Source of the DNA: an uncultured Actinomycetes bacterium
GTDB taxonomy: Bacteria > Actinomycetota > Acidimicrobiia > Acidimicrobiales > Microtrichaceae
Direction of reading: 5' to 3'
DNA: 26,844 bases
NCBI GenBank assembly: GCA_903930035.1
Contig: CAIYXG010000131.1
Span: 1 to 26,844 of the forward strand
Under the pieces are notes generated by a model. It saw only the letters and a program-made list of their open reading frames with translations. It was not told where the DNA came from and made no database searches. A program made the position numbers and the translations under genes. Positions 21,064 to 26,844 of this stretch are shown here, in pieces (the stretch's first letter is position 1; the number at the start of each line of letters is the position of its first letter).

Positions 21064-22230
21064 ATGGACTTCGAGCTGCCCGGTGACGACGACCCCCGCC
21101 GCCAGGAGGTCCGTGCCTGGCTCGAGGCCCACCCCGCGCCGACCGGCCGCCAGCTGGCCGAGGCCGGCTACGTCGCGCCCCACTGGCCGCGCCCGTGGGG
21201 CCTGGGGGCCGACCCGATCCTGCAGCTGGTGATCGACGACGAGCTGCGCCGGGCACGGGTGTCCCGCCCCTCGAACCCGATCGGGATCGGCTGGGCGGGG
21301 CCGACCATCCTGGCCGGTGGCAACGAGCAGCACGCCGAGGACTACCTGTTCGGCCTCCTCTCGGGCGAGGACGTCTGGTGCCAGCTGTTCAGCGAGCCCG
21401 GTGCCGGGTCCGACCTGGCCAACCTGGGCACCCGTGCCGTGCGGGACGGCGACGAGTGGGTCGTGAACGGCCAGAAGATCTGGACCTCGCTGGCCCACCA
21501 CTCCAAGTACGGCATCCTCATCGCCCGGACCGACCCGGACGTGCCGAAGCACGAGGGCATCACGTACTTCATCTGCCCGATGGACCTGCCCGGCATCGAG
21601 ATCCGGCCCATCACGGAGATGACCGGCAGCCACACCTTCAACGAGGTGTTCCTGACCGACGTGCGGATCCCCGACGACCTGCGGGTCGGCGCCGTAGGGG
21701 AGGGGTGGCGCCTCGCCAAGGTCACGCTCGCCAACGAACGGGTCTCGCTGTCGTCCGGCGGCGCGCTGTGGGGCGCCGGCCCGGCGGCGGAGGACCTCCT
21801 CGACGTCGTGCGGGCCCGGGGCGGCACCGACGACCCGGTCATGCGCCACCGGCTGGTGGACATGTACGTCGAGTCGGAGCTCCTGCGCCTGGTCCGGCTG
21901 CGGACGGTCACTGCGGCGATCGCCGGCCGTGACCCCGGCCCCGAGGCGTCGGTCCGCAAGATCGTGGCCGACGAGCACGGCCAGCGGATCATGGGTCTGG
22001 CCAAGGACCTCGCCGGCGCGGGCGGCATGCTCACCGACGTCGGGCCCCTGGGCGCCGACCCGTTCATCTGGCACTACGGCTTCCTGTTCAGCCAGGCCCT
22101 GACGATCGGGGGCGGCACGGGCGACGTGCAGCGCAACATCGTCGCCGAGCGGGTCCTGGGCCTGCCCCACGACGTCGACGTCGAGCAGGGCCGGACCTGG
22201 TCCGAGGCCCGCCGGGCCGCCGGCGCCTGA
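21064..22230 (+). CDS. Acyl-CoA dehydrogenase (FadE-like)
   Basis: This 388-aa FAD-dependent dehydrogenase has the ACAD loop QLFSEPGAGSDLAN (107-120), VNGQKIWTSLAHH (134-146) and the C-terminal GGGTGDVQRNIVAERVLGLP. The last motif has Gly where medium-chain enzymes carry the catalytic Glu (YEGT). The likely base is E225 in ANERVSLS, the helix-G position used by isovaleryl- and long-chain-type enzymes; this is inference from family knowledge. The N-terminal domain is short, beginning directly with 'RRQEVRAWLEAH'. The enzyme would introduce a 2,3-double bond into an acyl- or steroid-side-chain-CoA. The ATG at 21064 is set by TAGCGT six bases upstream. An RmlD-like gene follows after 16 bp. Confidence 0.9.
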   Translation: MDFELPGDDDPRRQEVRAWLEAHPAPTGRQLAEAGYVAPHWPRPWGLGADPILQLVIDDELRRARVSRPSNPIGIGWAGPTILAGGNEQHAEDYLFGLLSGEDVWCQLFSEPGAGSDLANLGTRAVRDGDEWVVNGQKIWTSLAHHSKYGILIARTDPDVPKHEGITYFICPMDLPGIEIRPITEMTGSHTFNEVFLTDVRIPDDLRVGAVGEGWRLAKVTLANERVSLSSGGALWGAGPAAEDLLDVVRARGGTDDPVMRHRLVDMYVESELLRLVRLRTVTAAIAGRDPGPEASVRKIVADEHGQRIMGLAKDLAGAGGMLTDVGPLGADPFIWHYGFLFSQALTIGGGTGDVQRNIVAERVLGLPHDVDVEQGRTWSEARRAAGA

Positions 22231-22246
22231 GGTCCGGGGGCGCACG

Positions 22247-23044
22247 GTGCGGGTCCTGGTCACCGGCGGCGCCGGACTGGTGGCGGGCCACCTGGTGCGT
22301 ACCGCGCCCGCGGGCACCGAGGTCGACGTCACGTGGCGCCGGGCCGGACCCGTCGCCGGGCCGGCGGCCCACCAGCTGGACCTGTGCGACCAGGCCGCGA
22401 CGGCGGCGCTGGTGGCACGTGTGCGGCCGGACGTCGTGGTGCACACCGCGTACTCGCAGGCCTCGGAGGCCGACGTCGTCGACGCGACCCGCGCCGTGGC
22501 CCAGGCCGCCGCCGACGCCGGTGCGCGTCTCGTGCACCTCTCGAGCGACATGGTCTTCGGCGGCGAGGCCGCGCCCTACGACGAGGACGCCGTGCCGGAC
22601 CCGGTCAACGACTACGGGCGCTGGAAGCTGCAGGCCGAGGAGGAGGTCCGCGCCCGGGTGCCGGAGGCGCTCGTGACCCGCACGTCGCTGGTCACCTCGG
22701 GCGACCCGCTGGACCACCAGGCGCAGTGGCTCGTGCGGACGCTCTCTGCCGGTCAGGCGGTGACGCTGTTCCACGACGAGTACCGGACACCGGTCCGGGC
22801 CGACGCCCTGGCTGCGGCGCTGTGGGGCCTGGTGGCCGAGGGGGCGACGGGGGTGGTCCATCTGGCCGGTCCGGAGCGGCTGTCGCGCGCCGAGGTCGGC
22901 CTGCGGTGCGCCGAGCAGCTGGGTCTGCCGGCCGACCTGGTCCGCACGGCCTCGGCCGCCACCCACCCCGATCCGCGGCCCCGCGACCTGGCGCTGGCGT
23001 CGCGGCGGCGGCCGAACTCCGTCGGAGCGCCGGTGGGTTGGTAG
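22247..23044 (+). CDS. RmlD-like NAD(P)-dependent sugar/epimerase-family reductase
   Basis: This 265-aa extended-SDR protein has TGGAGLVAG (6-14) at the N-terminal Rossmann fold, SSDMVF (99-104; RmlD-type 'STDYVF'), and Y123/K127 in YGRWK. The mid-region 'GVVHLAGPERLSRAEVG' is typical of dTDP-4-dehydrorhamnose reductases. The chain is slightly shorter than RmlD, and no other rhamnose genes lie nearby, so the substrate may not be a dTDP-sugar. The GTG start at 22247 lies 16 bp behind the acyl-CoA dehydrogenase, with GGGGG at ribosome-binding distance, so it belongs to the same operon. Its TAG stop forms the first half of the -10 element of the next gene. Confidence 0.87.
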   Translation: MRVLVTGGAGLVAGHLVRTAPAGTEVDVTWRRAGPVAGPAAHQLDLCDQAATAALVARVRPDVVVHTAYSQASEADVVDATRAVAQAAADAGARLVHLSSDMVFGGEAAPYDEDAVPDPVNDYGRWKLQAEEEVRARVPEALVTRTSLVTSGDPLDHQAQWLVRTLSAGQAVTLFHDEYRTPVRADALAAALWGLVAEGATGVVHLAGPERLSRAEVGLRCAEQLGLPADLVRTASAATHPDPRPRDLALASRRRPNSVGAPVGW

Positions 23045-23047
23045 GTT
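23042..23047 (+). promoter_or_regulatory. Internal leaderless -10 (TAGGTT) of the 70-aa gene and LLM oxidoreductase
   Basis: TAGGTT ends six bases before the ATG at 23054, and its TAG is the stop codon of the RmlD-like gene. It allows the last two genes of the cluster to be expressed separately. Confidence 0.5.
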
Positions 23048-23053
23048 CTCGCC

Positions 23054-23266
23054 ATGGCCAAGCGCAAGGGTGAAGGACTGAAGCGGCACGAGAAGGTCGT
23101 TGCCGCCGTGGACCTGCCGGGTGTTCCCGCCGGCACCGCAGGGAAGGTCGAGCTCGTCAACGGCTTCCGGTGGATCCGTTACCGGGTGGGCTTCGAGAAC
23201 GGCGCCGACATCGGCTCGCTCGACCGGTCCCAGCTGGCCCGCCCCGAGGAGTGGGCAGCACGATGA
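23054..23266 (+). CDS. Small SH3/KOW-like protein, 70 aa
   Basis: The family is not firmly recognised. After a basic N-terminus (AKRKGEGLKRHEK) comes 'AAVDLPGVPAGTAGKVELVNG', then 'WIRYRVGFENGADIGSLDRSQL'. A 'G(V/T)PAGT.GKV' turn followed by a 'RY.V.F.NG' strand is the pattern of small SH3-like barrels (KOW type). The basic tail could bind nucleic acid or an acidic partner; that is inference. It has no cysteines, signal peptide or membrane span. The ATG at 23054 has a leaderless -10 six bases upstream. Its stop overlaps the ATG of the F420-type oxidoreductase in an ATGA, so the two proteins are made together and may work together. Confidence 0.78.
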   Translation: MAKRKGEGLKRHEKVVAAVDLPGVPAGTAGKVELVNGFRWIRYRVGFENGADIGSLDRSQLARPEEWAAR

Positions 23267-24312
23267 AGATCAGCACCCAGATCGGCTACTCGGGCGGCTT
23301 CGCCGAGTCGGTCGCCCAGGTCCAGGCCCTCGAGAAGGCCGGCCTCGACATCGCCTACGTCGCCGAGGCCTACGGGTACGACGGCGTCAGCCTCATGGGC
23401 TACCTGGCGGCAGTGACCGAGTCGGTGCAGATCGCAGCGGGCATCCTGCCGATCTTCACCCGGACGCCGTCGCTGCTGGCCATGACGGCCGCCGGCGTCG
23501 ACGAGCTCTCCGGCGGGCGCTGCATCCTGGGGCTCGGCGCCTCGGGACCGCAGGTCATCGAGGGCTTCCACGGCGTGCCCTACGACGCGCCGCTGGCCCG
23601 CACCCGGGAGATCATCGACATCTGCCGCAAGGTCTGGGCCCGGGAGGAGCCGCTCGTCCACGAGGGCAGGAAGTACCAGGTGCCGCTGCCCTCCGACCAG
23701 GGCACGGGGCTGGGCAAGCCGCTCAAGATCATCACGCACCCGCCCCGGCCGCGCATCCCGATCCACGTCGCGGCGCTCGGGCCCAAGAACGTGCAGCTCA
23801 CCGCCGAGCTCGCCGAGGGGTGGCTGCCCATCCTCTACCACCCCGGCCGGGCCGACGAGATCTGGGGCGCCGACCTGCGCGCCGGCTACGCGGCGCGTGC
23901 CGACGACCTGGGTCCCATGGACGTCGTGGCCGGCGGCCTGCTGGCCATCGGGCCCGAGTCCGAGGTGGCGGGCTTCCGCGACTTCGCCCGCGCCATGGTC
24001 GCCCTCTACGTGGGCGGCATGGGGGCCCGCGGCAAGAACTTCTACAACACGCTCTTCCAGCGCTACGGCTACGAGGAGGAGGCCAAGGTCATCCAGGACC
24101 TCTACCTCGACGGCAAGAAGGCCGAGGCAGCTGCGGCCGTGCCGACGGAGTTCCTCGAGAGGACGTCGCTCTGCGGCGACGAGGGCTACGTGAGGGAGCG
24201 GATCGCCGAGTACAAGGCGTCGGGAGTCACGGTCCTCAACGTCACGCCGGTCGCCAAGGACCTGGCGGGCCAGCAGCGGCTGCTGGAGAAGGCGAAGGAC
24301 CTGGCGGGCTGA
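23263..24312 (+). CDS. LLM-class F420-dependent oxidoreductase
   Basis: This 349-aa luciferase-like (beta/alpha)8-barrel enzyme is cytoplasmic. It begins MKISTQIGYSGGF and has the expected early strand 'AGLDIAYVAEAYGYD', then 'IAAGILPIFTRTPSLLAMTAAGVDELSGGRCILGLGASGP', the core that binds the F420 or flavin phosphate in this family. 'RIPIHVAALGPKNVQLTAELAEGWLPILYHP' is the second conserved block and is typical of F420-dependent members. The ATG at 23263 overlaps the stop of the 70-aa gene by 4 bp; a frame extension to 23170 lies inside that gene and is rejected. It is the last gene of the cluster. It shares only general fold features with the LLM enzyme at 5247-6263 and is a different subfamily. 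The substrate is unknown. Confidence 0.9.
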   Translation: MKISTQIGYSGGFAESVAQVQALEKAGLDIAYVAEAYGYDGVSLMGYLAAVTESVQIAAGILPIFTRTPSLLAMTAAGVDELSGGRCILGLGASGPQVIEGFHGVPYDAPLARTREIIDICRKVWAREEPLVHEGRKYQVPLPSDQGTGLGKPLKIITHPPRPRIPIHVAALGPKNVQLTAELAEGWLPILYHPGRADEIWGADLRAGYAARADDLGPMDVVAGGLLAIGPESEVAGFRDFARAMVALYVGGMGARGKNFYNTLFQRYGYEEEAKVIQDLYLDGKKAEAAAAVPTEFLERTSLCGDEGYVRERIAEYKASGVTVLNVTPVAKDLAGQQRLLEKAKDLAG

Positions 24313-24332
24313 ACCGCCGGGGCGTCAGCCCG
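24305..24332. terminator. Inverted repeat containing both convergent stop codons
   Basis: CGGGCTGA (24305-24312) and TCAGCCCG (24325-24332) are perfectly complementary across 12 bases. The TGA of the LLM gene and the TGA of the secreted-protein gene form the inner ends of the arms. It could act as a terminator in both directions. Confidence 0.45.
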
Positions 24333-24918
24333 GGGGCGCCGGAGCGGCCGTCGTCGTGGGCGACAGCAGCGGCTCCAGGATCGGCATCACGAGCGAGTCG
24401 TTGCACGTGATGTCGGTGGTGTAGTTCCAGCTCACCATGCCGGCGCCGCTCTTGCCGGCGAAGATGCCGCCGTAGGTGGCGGACGCCGTGCCGGTGGAGC
24501 CGAACTGCACGGGGGTGCCCTGGGCCACGCCGATGGTCACGAAGTCCTCGGAGATCGGGCCGGCGGGGTCGGTGCTGGTCACGCCCAGCAGCCCCAGGTG
24601 GAGCGGGACGACGAACGGGCTCACCGTGGCGTGGCGCACGGTGAGCGTGCTGCCGTTGCCGCCGGAGAGGTAGAGCTCGGCGCCGAGGCCGTTGACGTTG
24701 TTGCAGAAGCCGAACGTCCCCGACACGTTGGCGTCGACCGAGATGGCCGTGCCGGCCTGGGCGTCGGCGACGCCGACCATGGAGAAGTTGGTGGCCGGGA
24801 CCGGGTCGGGGGTCTGGGCGCCGGCTGCTGCCGACACGCCGACCAGCGCACCTGCCGCGACGACCGACGCGAGAAGGGCACGGGCCCGTCGCCTGGGGGA
24901 GTGCGTCGACTCGGTCAT
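24325..24918 (-). CDS. Secreted protein of unknown function, 197 aa
   Basis: An N-terminal signal peptide is clear: basic PRRRAR (8-13), a hydrophobic core to about residue 32, and an AxA-type cleavage site near A34 (AAAGA|QT). The mature part is rich in Gly, Thr, Ser and Val with alternating hydrophobics, consistent with an all-beta fold. Two cysteines (C72 in FGFCNN and C172 in ITCNDS) could form one disulphide. The tail (SPTTTAAPAPPG) is a Pro/Thr linker-like end without an LPxTG sortase motif. No enzyme motif was found. The ATG at 24918 has AGAGGAAG upstream and a good promoter further up. It converges with the LLM gene, with 12 bp between stops. Confidence 0.82.
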   Translation of the reverse strand: MTESTHSPRRRARALLASVVAAGALVGVSAAAGAQTPDPVPATNFSMVGVADAQAGTAISVDANVSGTFGFCNNVNGLGAELYLSGGNGSTLTVRHATVSPFVVPLHLGLLGVTSTDPAGPISEDFVTIGVAQGTPVQFGSTGTASATYGGIFAGKSGAGMVSWNYTTDITCNDSLVMPILEPLLSPTTTAAPAPPG

Positions 24919-24937
24919 GGAGCTTCCTCTCGGTGGA

Positions 24938-25001
24938 CGGGAGCCCGCTGCTCCCGCCACGCCGTGTGGTCAGGGTACGCAGCACAGTGGCGGAGCGGCA
25001 A
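24938..25001 (-). promoter_or_regulatory. Promoter TTGCCG-N18-TACCCT and leader hairpin of the secreted-protein gene
   Basis: On the minus strand, TTGCCG (25001-24996) and TACCCT (24977-24972) are 18 bases apart. The leader holds CGGGAGC/GCTCCCG (24938-24944 with 24950-24956), a 7-bp stem with a five-base loop, before the AGAGGAAG ribosome binding site. Confidence 0.55.
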
Positions 25002-25014
25002 GGTGGTTCGGCGG

Positions 25015-25046
25015 GTATTTCTCACCAATTACTAGAACGATCGCTC
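25015..25046. promoter_or_regulatory. AT-rich island with imperfect palindrome (possible operator or UP element)
   Basis: About 26 bases (25015-25040) are mostly A/T in an otherwise very GC-rich window. An imperfect palindrome, GAACGATCGCTC (25035-25046), centres on CGATCG and resembles TetR-type half-sites. It lies 50-80 bases upstream of the secreted-protein transcription start and just after the end of the nitronate-monooxygenase-like gene. Confidence 0.4.
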
Positions 25047-25059
25047 AGCCCGCCGGCTG
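25046..25059 (-). terminator. Weak hairpin after the NMO-like gene
   Basis: CAGCC and GGCTG (25046-25050 with 25055-25059) pair across four bases. In the minus-strand transcript they are followed by a stretch with several T's (AGCGATCGTTCTAGTAATT). The stem is short. Confidence 0.25.
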
Positions 25060-25079
25060 GGCCGACGCAGCGTGGTGCA

Positions 25080-26048
25080 TCAACCGCGCAGCGTGGCCAC
25101 CCGGTCCAGGACCGCCTCGGCCTCGGCCACGAACTGGCGGACCAGGTCGGCGGCGGGGACGAGCTCGTCGATGGCCCCCATGCCCTGGCCGGCCGGCATG
25201 AACTCGCGGTCGGGGTCGATGCCGGGCTCGTCGGCGTCGCAGCCCAGGTGGTTGGCGCCGTCGCCCATCGACTTCAGCACCTGGCCCGGGAACGGCTCCG
25301 GCGTGCCGCCCGAGGCCGCGAACTCGTCGGTGTAGGAGTTGCGGATGACGCGGCACGTCTTGCCCGTGTAGGCCCGCGTGACGGTGGTGGCGTCCTCCGC
25401 CCCTGCGAGCAGCCGGTCCTTGTAGCCGGCGACGGCCCGGGCCTCGGGGGTGGCGATGAACCGGGTGCCCACCCAGATCCCGTCGGCGCCGAGCGAGAGC
25501 GCCGCAGCGAGCCCCCGGCCGTCGAAGAGCCCGCCGGCCGCGACCACCGGGACCTGCGCGCCGACGGCGTCGACGACCTGGGGGACGAGCGCCATCGTGG
25601 CGACCTGGCCCGTGTGCCCGCCGGCCTCGGTGCCCTGCGCCACGACGACGTCGCAGCCGGCCTCGACGGCCCGCACCGCATGGCTGACCTTGCCGCACAT
25701 GTTCACGACCAGGACGTCCTGGGAGTGGCACTGGTCGACGACCTCGGCCGGGATCCCGAGACCGGCGACGAACACGCTGGCGCCCCCGTCGATGATGTCC
25801 TGCACCTTGGCCTGCAGGTCCTGCGGGGCCGCCGTGAGGAGGTCCACGCCGAACGGGCGGTCGGTGAGGCCGCGGACCTTCTCGATCTCGCCGACCATCT
25901 CCTCGTGGCCCATGGTCGAGGCCCCGAGGCAGCCGAACCCGCCGGCCTCCGACACTGCGGCGACCACCTGGTGGTAGGAGACGCCGCCCATTCCGGCCAG
26001 CATCACCGGGTGCTCGATCTTCAGGATCTCGGTCAGTCGTGTGCGCAT
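25080..26048 (-). CDS. Nitronate monooxygenase / 2-nitropropane dioxygenase-like flavoprotein
   Basis: This 322-aa FMN-dependent TIM-barrel protein belongs to the NMO/FabK/IMPDH-like family. Visible features are 'IEHPVMLAGMGGVSYHQVVAAVSEAGGFGCLG' (11-42), AQGTEAGGHTG with the catalytic-type H145 (137-147), and FMN phosphate-binding AAGG (170-173) plus GTRF (194-197). It oxidises propionate-3-nitronate or alkyl nitronates in characterised relatives, but enoyl reductases share the fold and the actinobacterial members are often uncharacterised. The ATG at 26048 has TAGCAT six bases upstream. It lies 16 bp after the geranylgeranyl-reductase-like gene on the same strand but has its own leaderless promoter. 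Confidence 0.9.
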   Translation of the reverse strand: MRTRLTEILKIEHPVMLAGMGGVSYHQVVAAVSEAGGFGCLGASTMGHEEMVGEIEKVRGLTDRPFGVDLLTAAPQDLQAKVQDIIDGGASVFVAGLGIPAEVVDQCHSQDVLVVNMCGKVSHAVRAVEAGCDVVVAQGTEAGGHTGQVATMALVPQVVDAVGAQVPVVAAGGLFDGRGLAAALSLGADGIWVGTRFIATPEARAVAGYKDRLLAGAEDATTVTRAYTGKTCRVIRNSYTDEFAASGGTPEPFPGQVLKSMGDGANHLGCDADEPGIDPDREFMPAGQGMGAIDELVPAADLVRQFVAEAEAVLDRVATLRG

Positions 26049-26054
26049 CCGCCG

Positions 26055-26060
26055 ATGCTA
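26055..26060 (-). promoter_or_regulatory. Leaderless -10 (TAGCAT) of the NMO-like gene
   Basis: TAGCAT ends six bases before the ATG at 26048, within the short gap after the upstream gene. Confidence 0.5.
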
Positions 26061-26064
26061 CGGC

Positions 26065-26844
26065 TCACGCGCTGCGGAACGCGCCGGGGCCGGTGAACAC
26101 GCCCCGGTGCCAGCGTCGCGGCGTGGCCACGACGGCGCGGGGGTAGTCCTCGAACAGCCAGCGGGCGAAGTTCCGCCGGGTCCACCCCGTCGCCCCGGCC
26201 GCCGCGATGGCGGCCTCGGCGCCCCGGGCCCCCGAGAGGCCCTTGACCAGCAGCTGCGACATGCGGTGGTCGGGGACCATCTCCTGGTGGAGCCAGCGCG
26301 CGTAGGCGTCGTTGGCGGACCGGCCCGCGGGGCCGTCGGCGACGATGTGCTCGGCCGCGGCGATCCCGGTCTGCAGCGCCTGGCCGATGCCCTCGCCCGT
26401 CAGCGTGTCGCAGGCCGCGACGGCGTCGCCCACGAACAGCGTCCGCCGCGAGACCGGGTCGGGCCGGTCGACCGCCGCAGGGATCGGCCAGGCCCGGTGG
26501 GGCTCGTCGGCCTGGACGGCCGGTCCCAGGAACTCGGCGATGCGCGGCCGGGCGAGCAGGTCGGGCCACAGGTCCTTCATGTCGCGCGTGCGCAGGTCGC
26601 CGCCGCGCTGGATCCCGAACCCGACGTTGGCGCGGCCGCCCGGGAGCGGGAACGACCAGAAGTAGCCCGGCAGGAGGTCCTCCTCGAAGGTCACGAACAG
26701 CTCGGTCGACGCCTGCGGCGAGACCCCCGAGACGTACTGGCGGAACGCGTGCCACTCGCCCAGGTAGCCCGGCCGTGCCACGTCGAGCAGCTTCCGGAGG
26801 GGCGAGTACATGCCGTCCGCTCCCACCACCCAGCGGGCACGGAC
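26065..26844 (-). CDS. Geranylgeranyl reductase-like FAD oxidoreductase (N-terminus outside window)
   Basis: The last 259 residues are present and the frame is open to the right edge, so the FAD-binding N-terminus is missing. The visible part starts 'VRARWVVGADGMYSPLRKLL', the GADG...R motif of the GGR/p-hydroxybenzoate-hydroxylase fold. It has TLFVGDAVAACDTLTGEGIGQAL, the second FAD-contacting block (GDA...G-GI), and PGYFWSFPLPGGRANVGFG, the 'YxWxFP' signature of geranylgeranyl reductases. It would reduce isoprenoid double bonds, for example in menaquinone side chains, carotenoid-linked or archaeal-type lipids; which one cannot be told. A GTG at 26829 within the window is not the start. The nitronate-monooxygenase-like gene follows after 16 bp. 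Confidence 0.88.
   Translation of the reverse strand, partial: VRARWVVGADGMYSPLRKLLDVARPGYLGEWHAFRQYVSGVSPQASTELFVTFEEDLLPGYFWSFPLPGGRANVGFGIQRGGDLRTRDMKDLWPDLLARPRIAEFLGPAVQADEPHRAWPIPAAVDRPDPVSRRTLFVGDAVAACDTLTGEGIGQALQTGIAAAEHIVADGPAGRSANDAYARWLHQEMVPDHRMSQLLVKGLSGARGAEAAIAAAGATGWTRRNFARWLFEDYPRAVVATPRRWHRGVFTGPGAFRSA

Noticed and set aside
20485..22551. Open frame of 688 aa on the minus strand
   Set aside because: Shadow of the dehydrogenase and FadD genes, Arg/His/Pro-rich with no motifs.
23170..23262. Longer N-terminus for the second LLM oxidoreductase
   Set aside because: The extension lies wholly inside the 70-aa gene, and the ATGA overlap at 23263 gives the standard LLM N-terminus.
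1..26844. tRNA, rRNA, transposase, integrase or phage genes
   Set aside because: No cloverleaf-like segment, rRNA stretch, DDE or recombinase motif was seen in the intergenic gaps or frames; all gaps are under 300 bp and are accounted for by promoters, leaders or terminators.

Overview
This window comes from a chromosome with very high GC and third-codon-position GC. The gene content is that of a lipid-rich actinomycete: acyl-CoA synthetases, acyl-CoA dehydrogenases, a wax-ester/DGAT acyltransferase, two F420-type LLM oxidoreductases, a geranylgeranyl-reductase-like flavoprotein, and a carotenoid oxygenase. My inference is Actinomycetota, probably Acidimicrobiia (Iamia/Aquihabitans-like). No 16S or marker gene is present to prove it. 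I see no rRNA, tRNA, CRISPR array, insertion sequence, phage gene or replication origin; this reads as ordinary chromosome.

Layout. (1) 1-263: the tail of a possible HNH-type protein and a short 10-bp tandem repeat. (2) 264-6263, minus strand: an LLM oxidoreductase, an SDR and a methyltransferase fused to a Mug-type DNA glycosylase form one tight operon. A carotenoid cleavage oxygenase and an AMP-forming acyl-CoA ligase follow, each with its own promoter. (3) 6467-6667, plus strand: an unrecognised 66-aa protein with a structured leader. (4) 6682-9608, minus: a PD-(D/E)XK nuclease with a four-Cys cluster, a PAP2 phosphatase and a WS/DGAT. (5) 9686-11815, plus: an alpha/beta hydrolase and a Tat-exported PhoX-like lipoprotein. 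(6) 11822-14316: a lysophosphatidate-type acyltransferase (minus), two lipoproteins (plus) and a DoxX-like membrane protein (minus). (7) 14389-18372: a glutaryl-CoA-dehydrogenase-like enzyme, divergent from an overlapping pair of acyltransferase-3 membrane proteins. (8) 18382-20972, minus: a FadD-like synthetase and an MFE-2-type SDR. (9) 21064-24312, plus: an acyl-CoA dehydrogenase, an RmlD-like reductase, a 70-aa SH3/KOW-like protein and a second LLM oxidoreductase. (10) 24325-26844, minus: a secreted protein, a nitronate-monooxygenase-like flavoprotein and an edge-truncated geranylgeranyl-reductase-like enzyme.

Together the genes suggest acyl-lipid turnover. Acyl activation (two ligases) and oxidation (two acyl-CoA dehydrogenases and an MFE-2-like SDR) sit near three steps that could build triacylglycerol: AGPAT, PAP2 and WS/DGAT.

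Expression signals are unusually legible. Twelve genes have a TANNNT -10 hexamer ending 6-8 nt before an ATG/GTG start, as expected for leaderless mRNAs. The genes led by a Shine-Dalgarno sequence tend instead to have a hairpin at the start of their leader. The most unusual gene is the methyltransferase-DNA glycosylase fusion at 3305-4408. I found no clear new multi-gene defence or mobile system.
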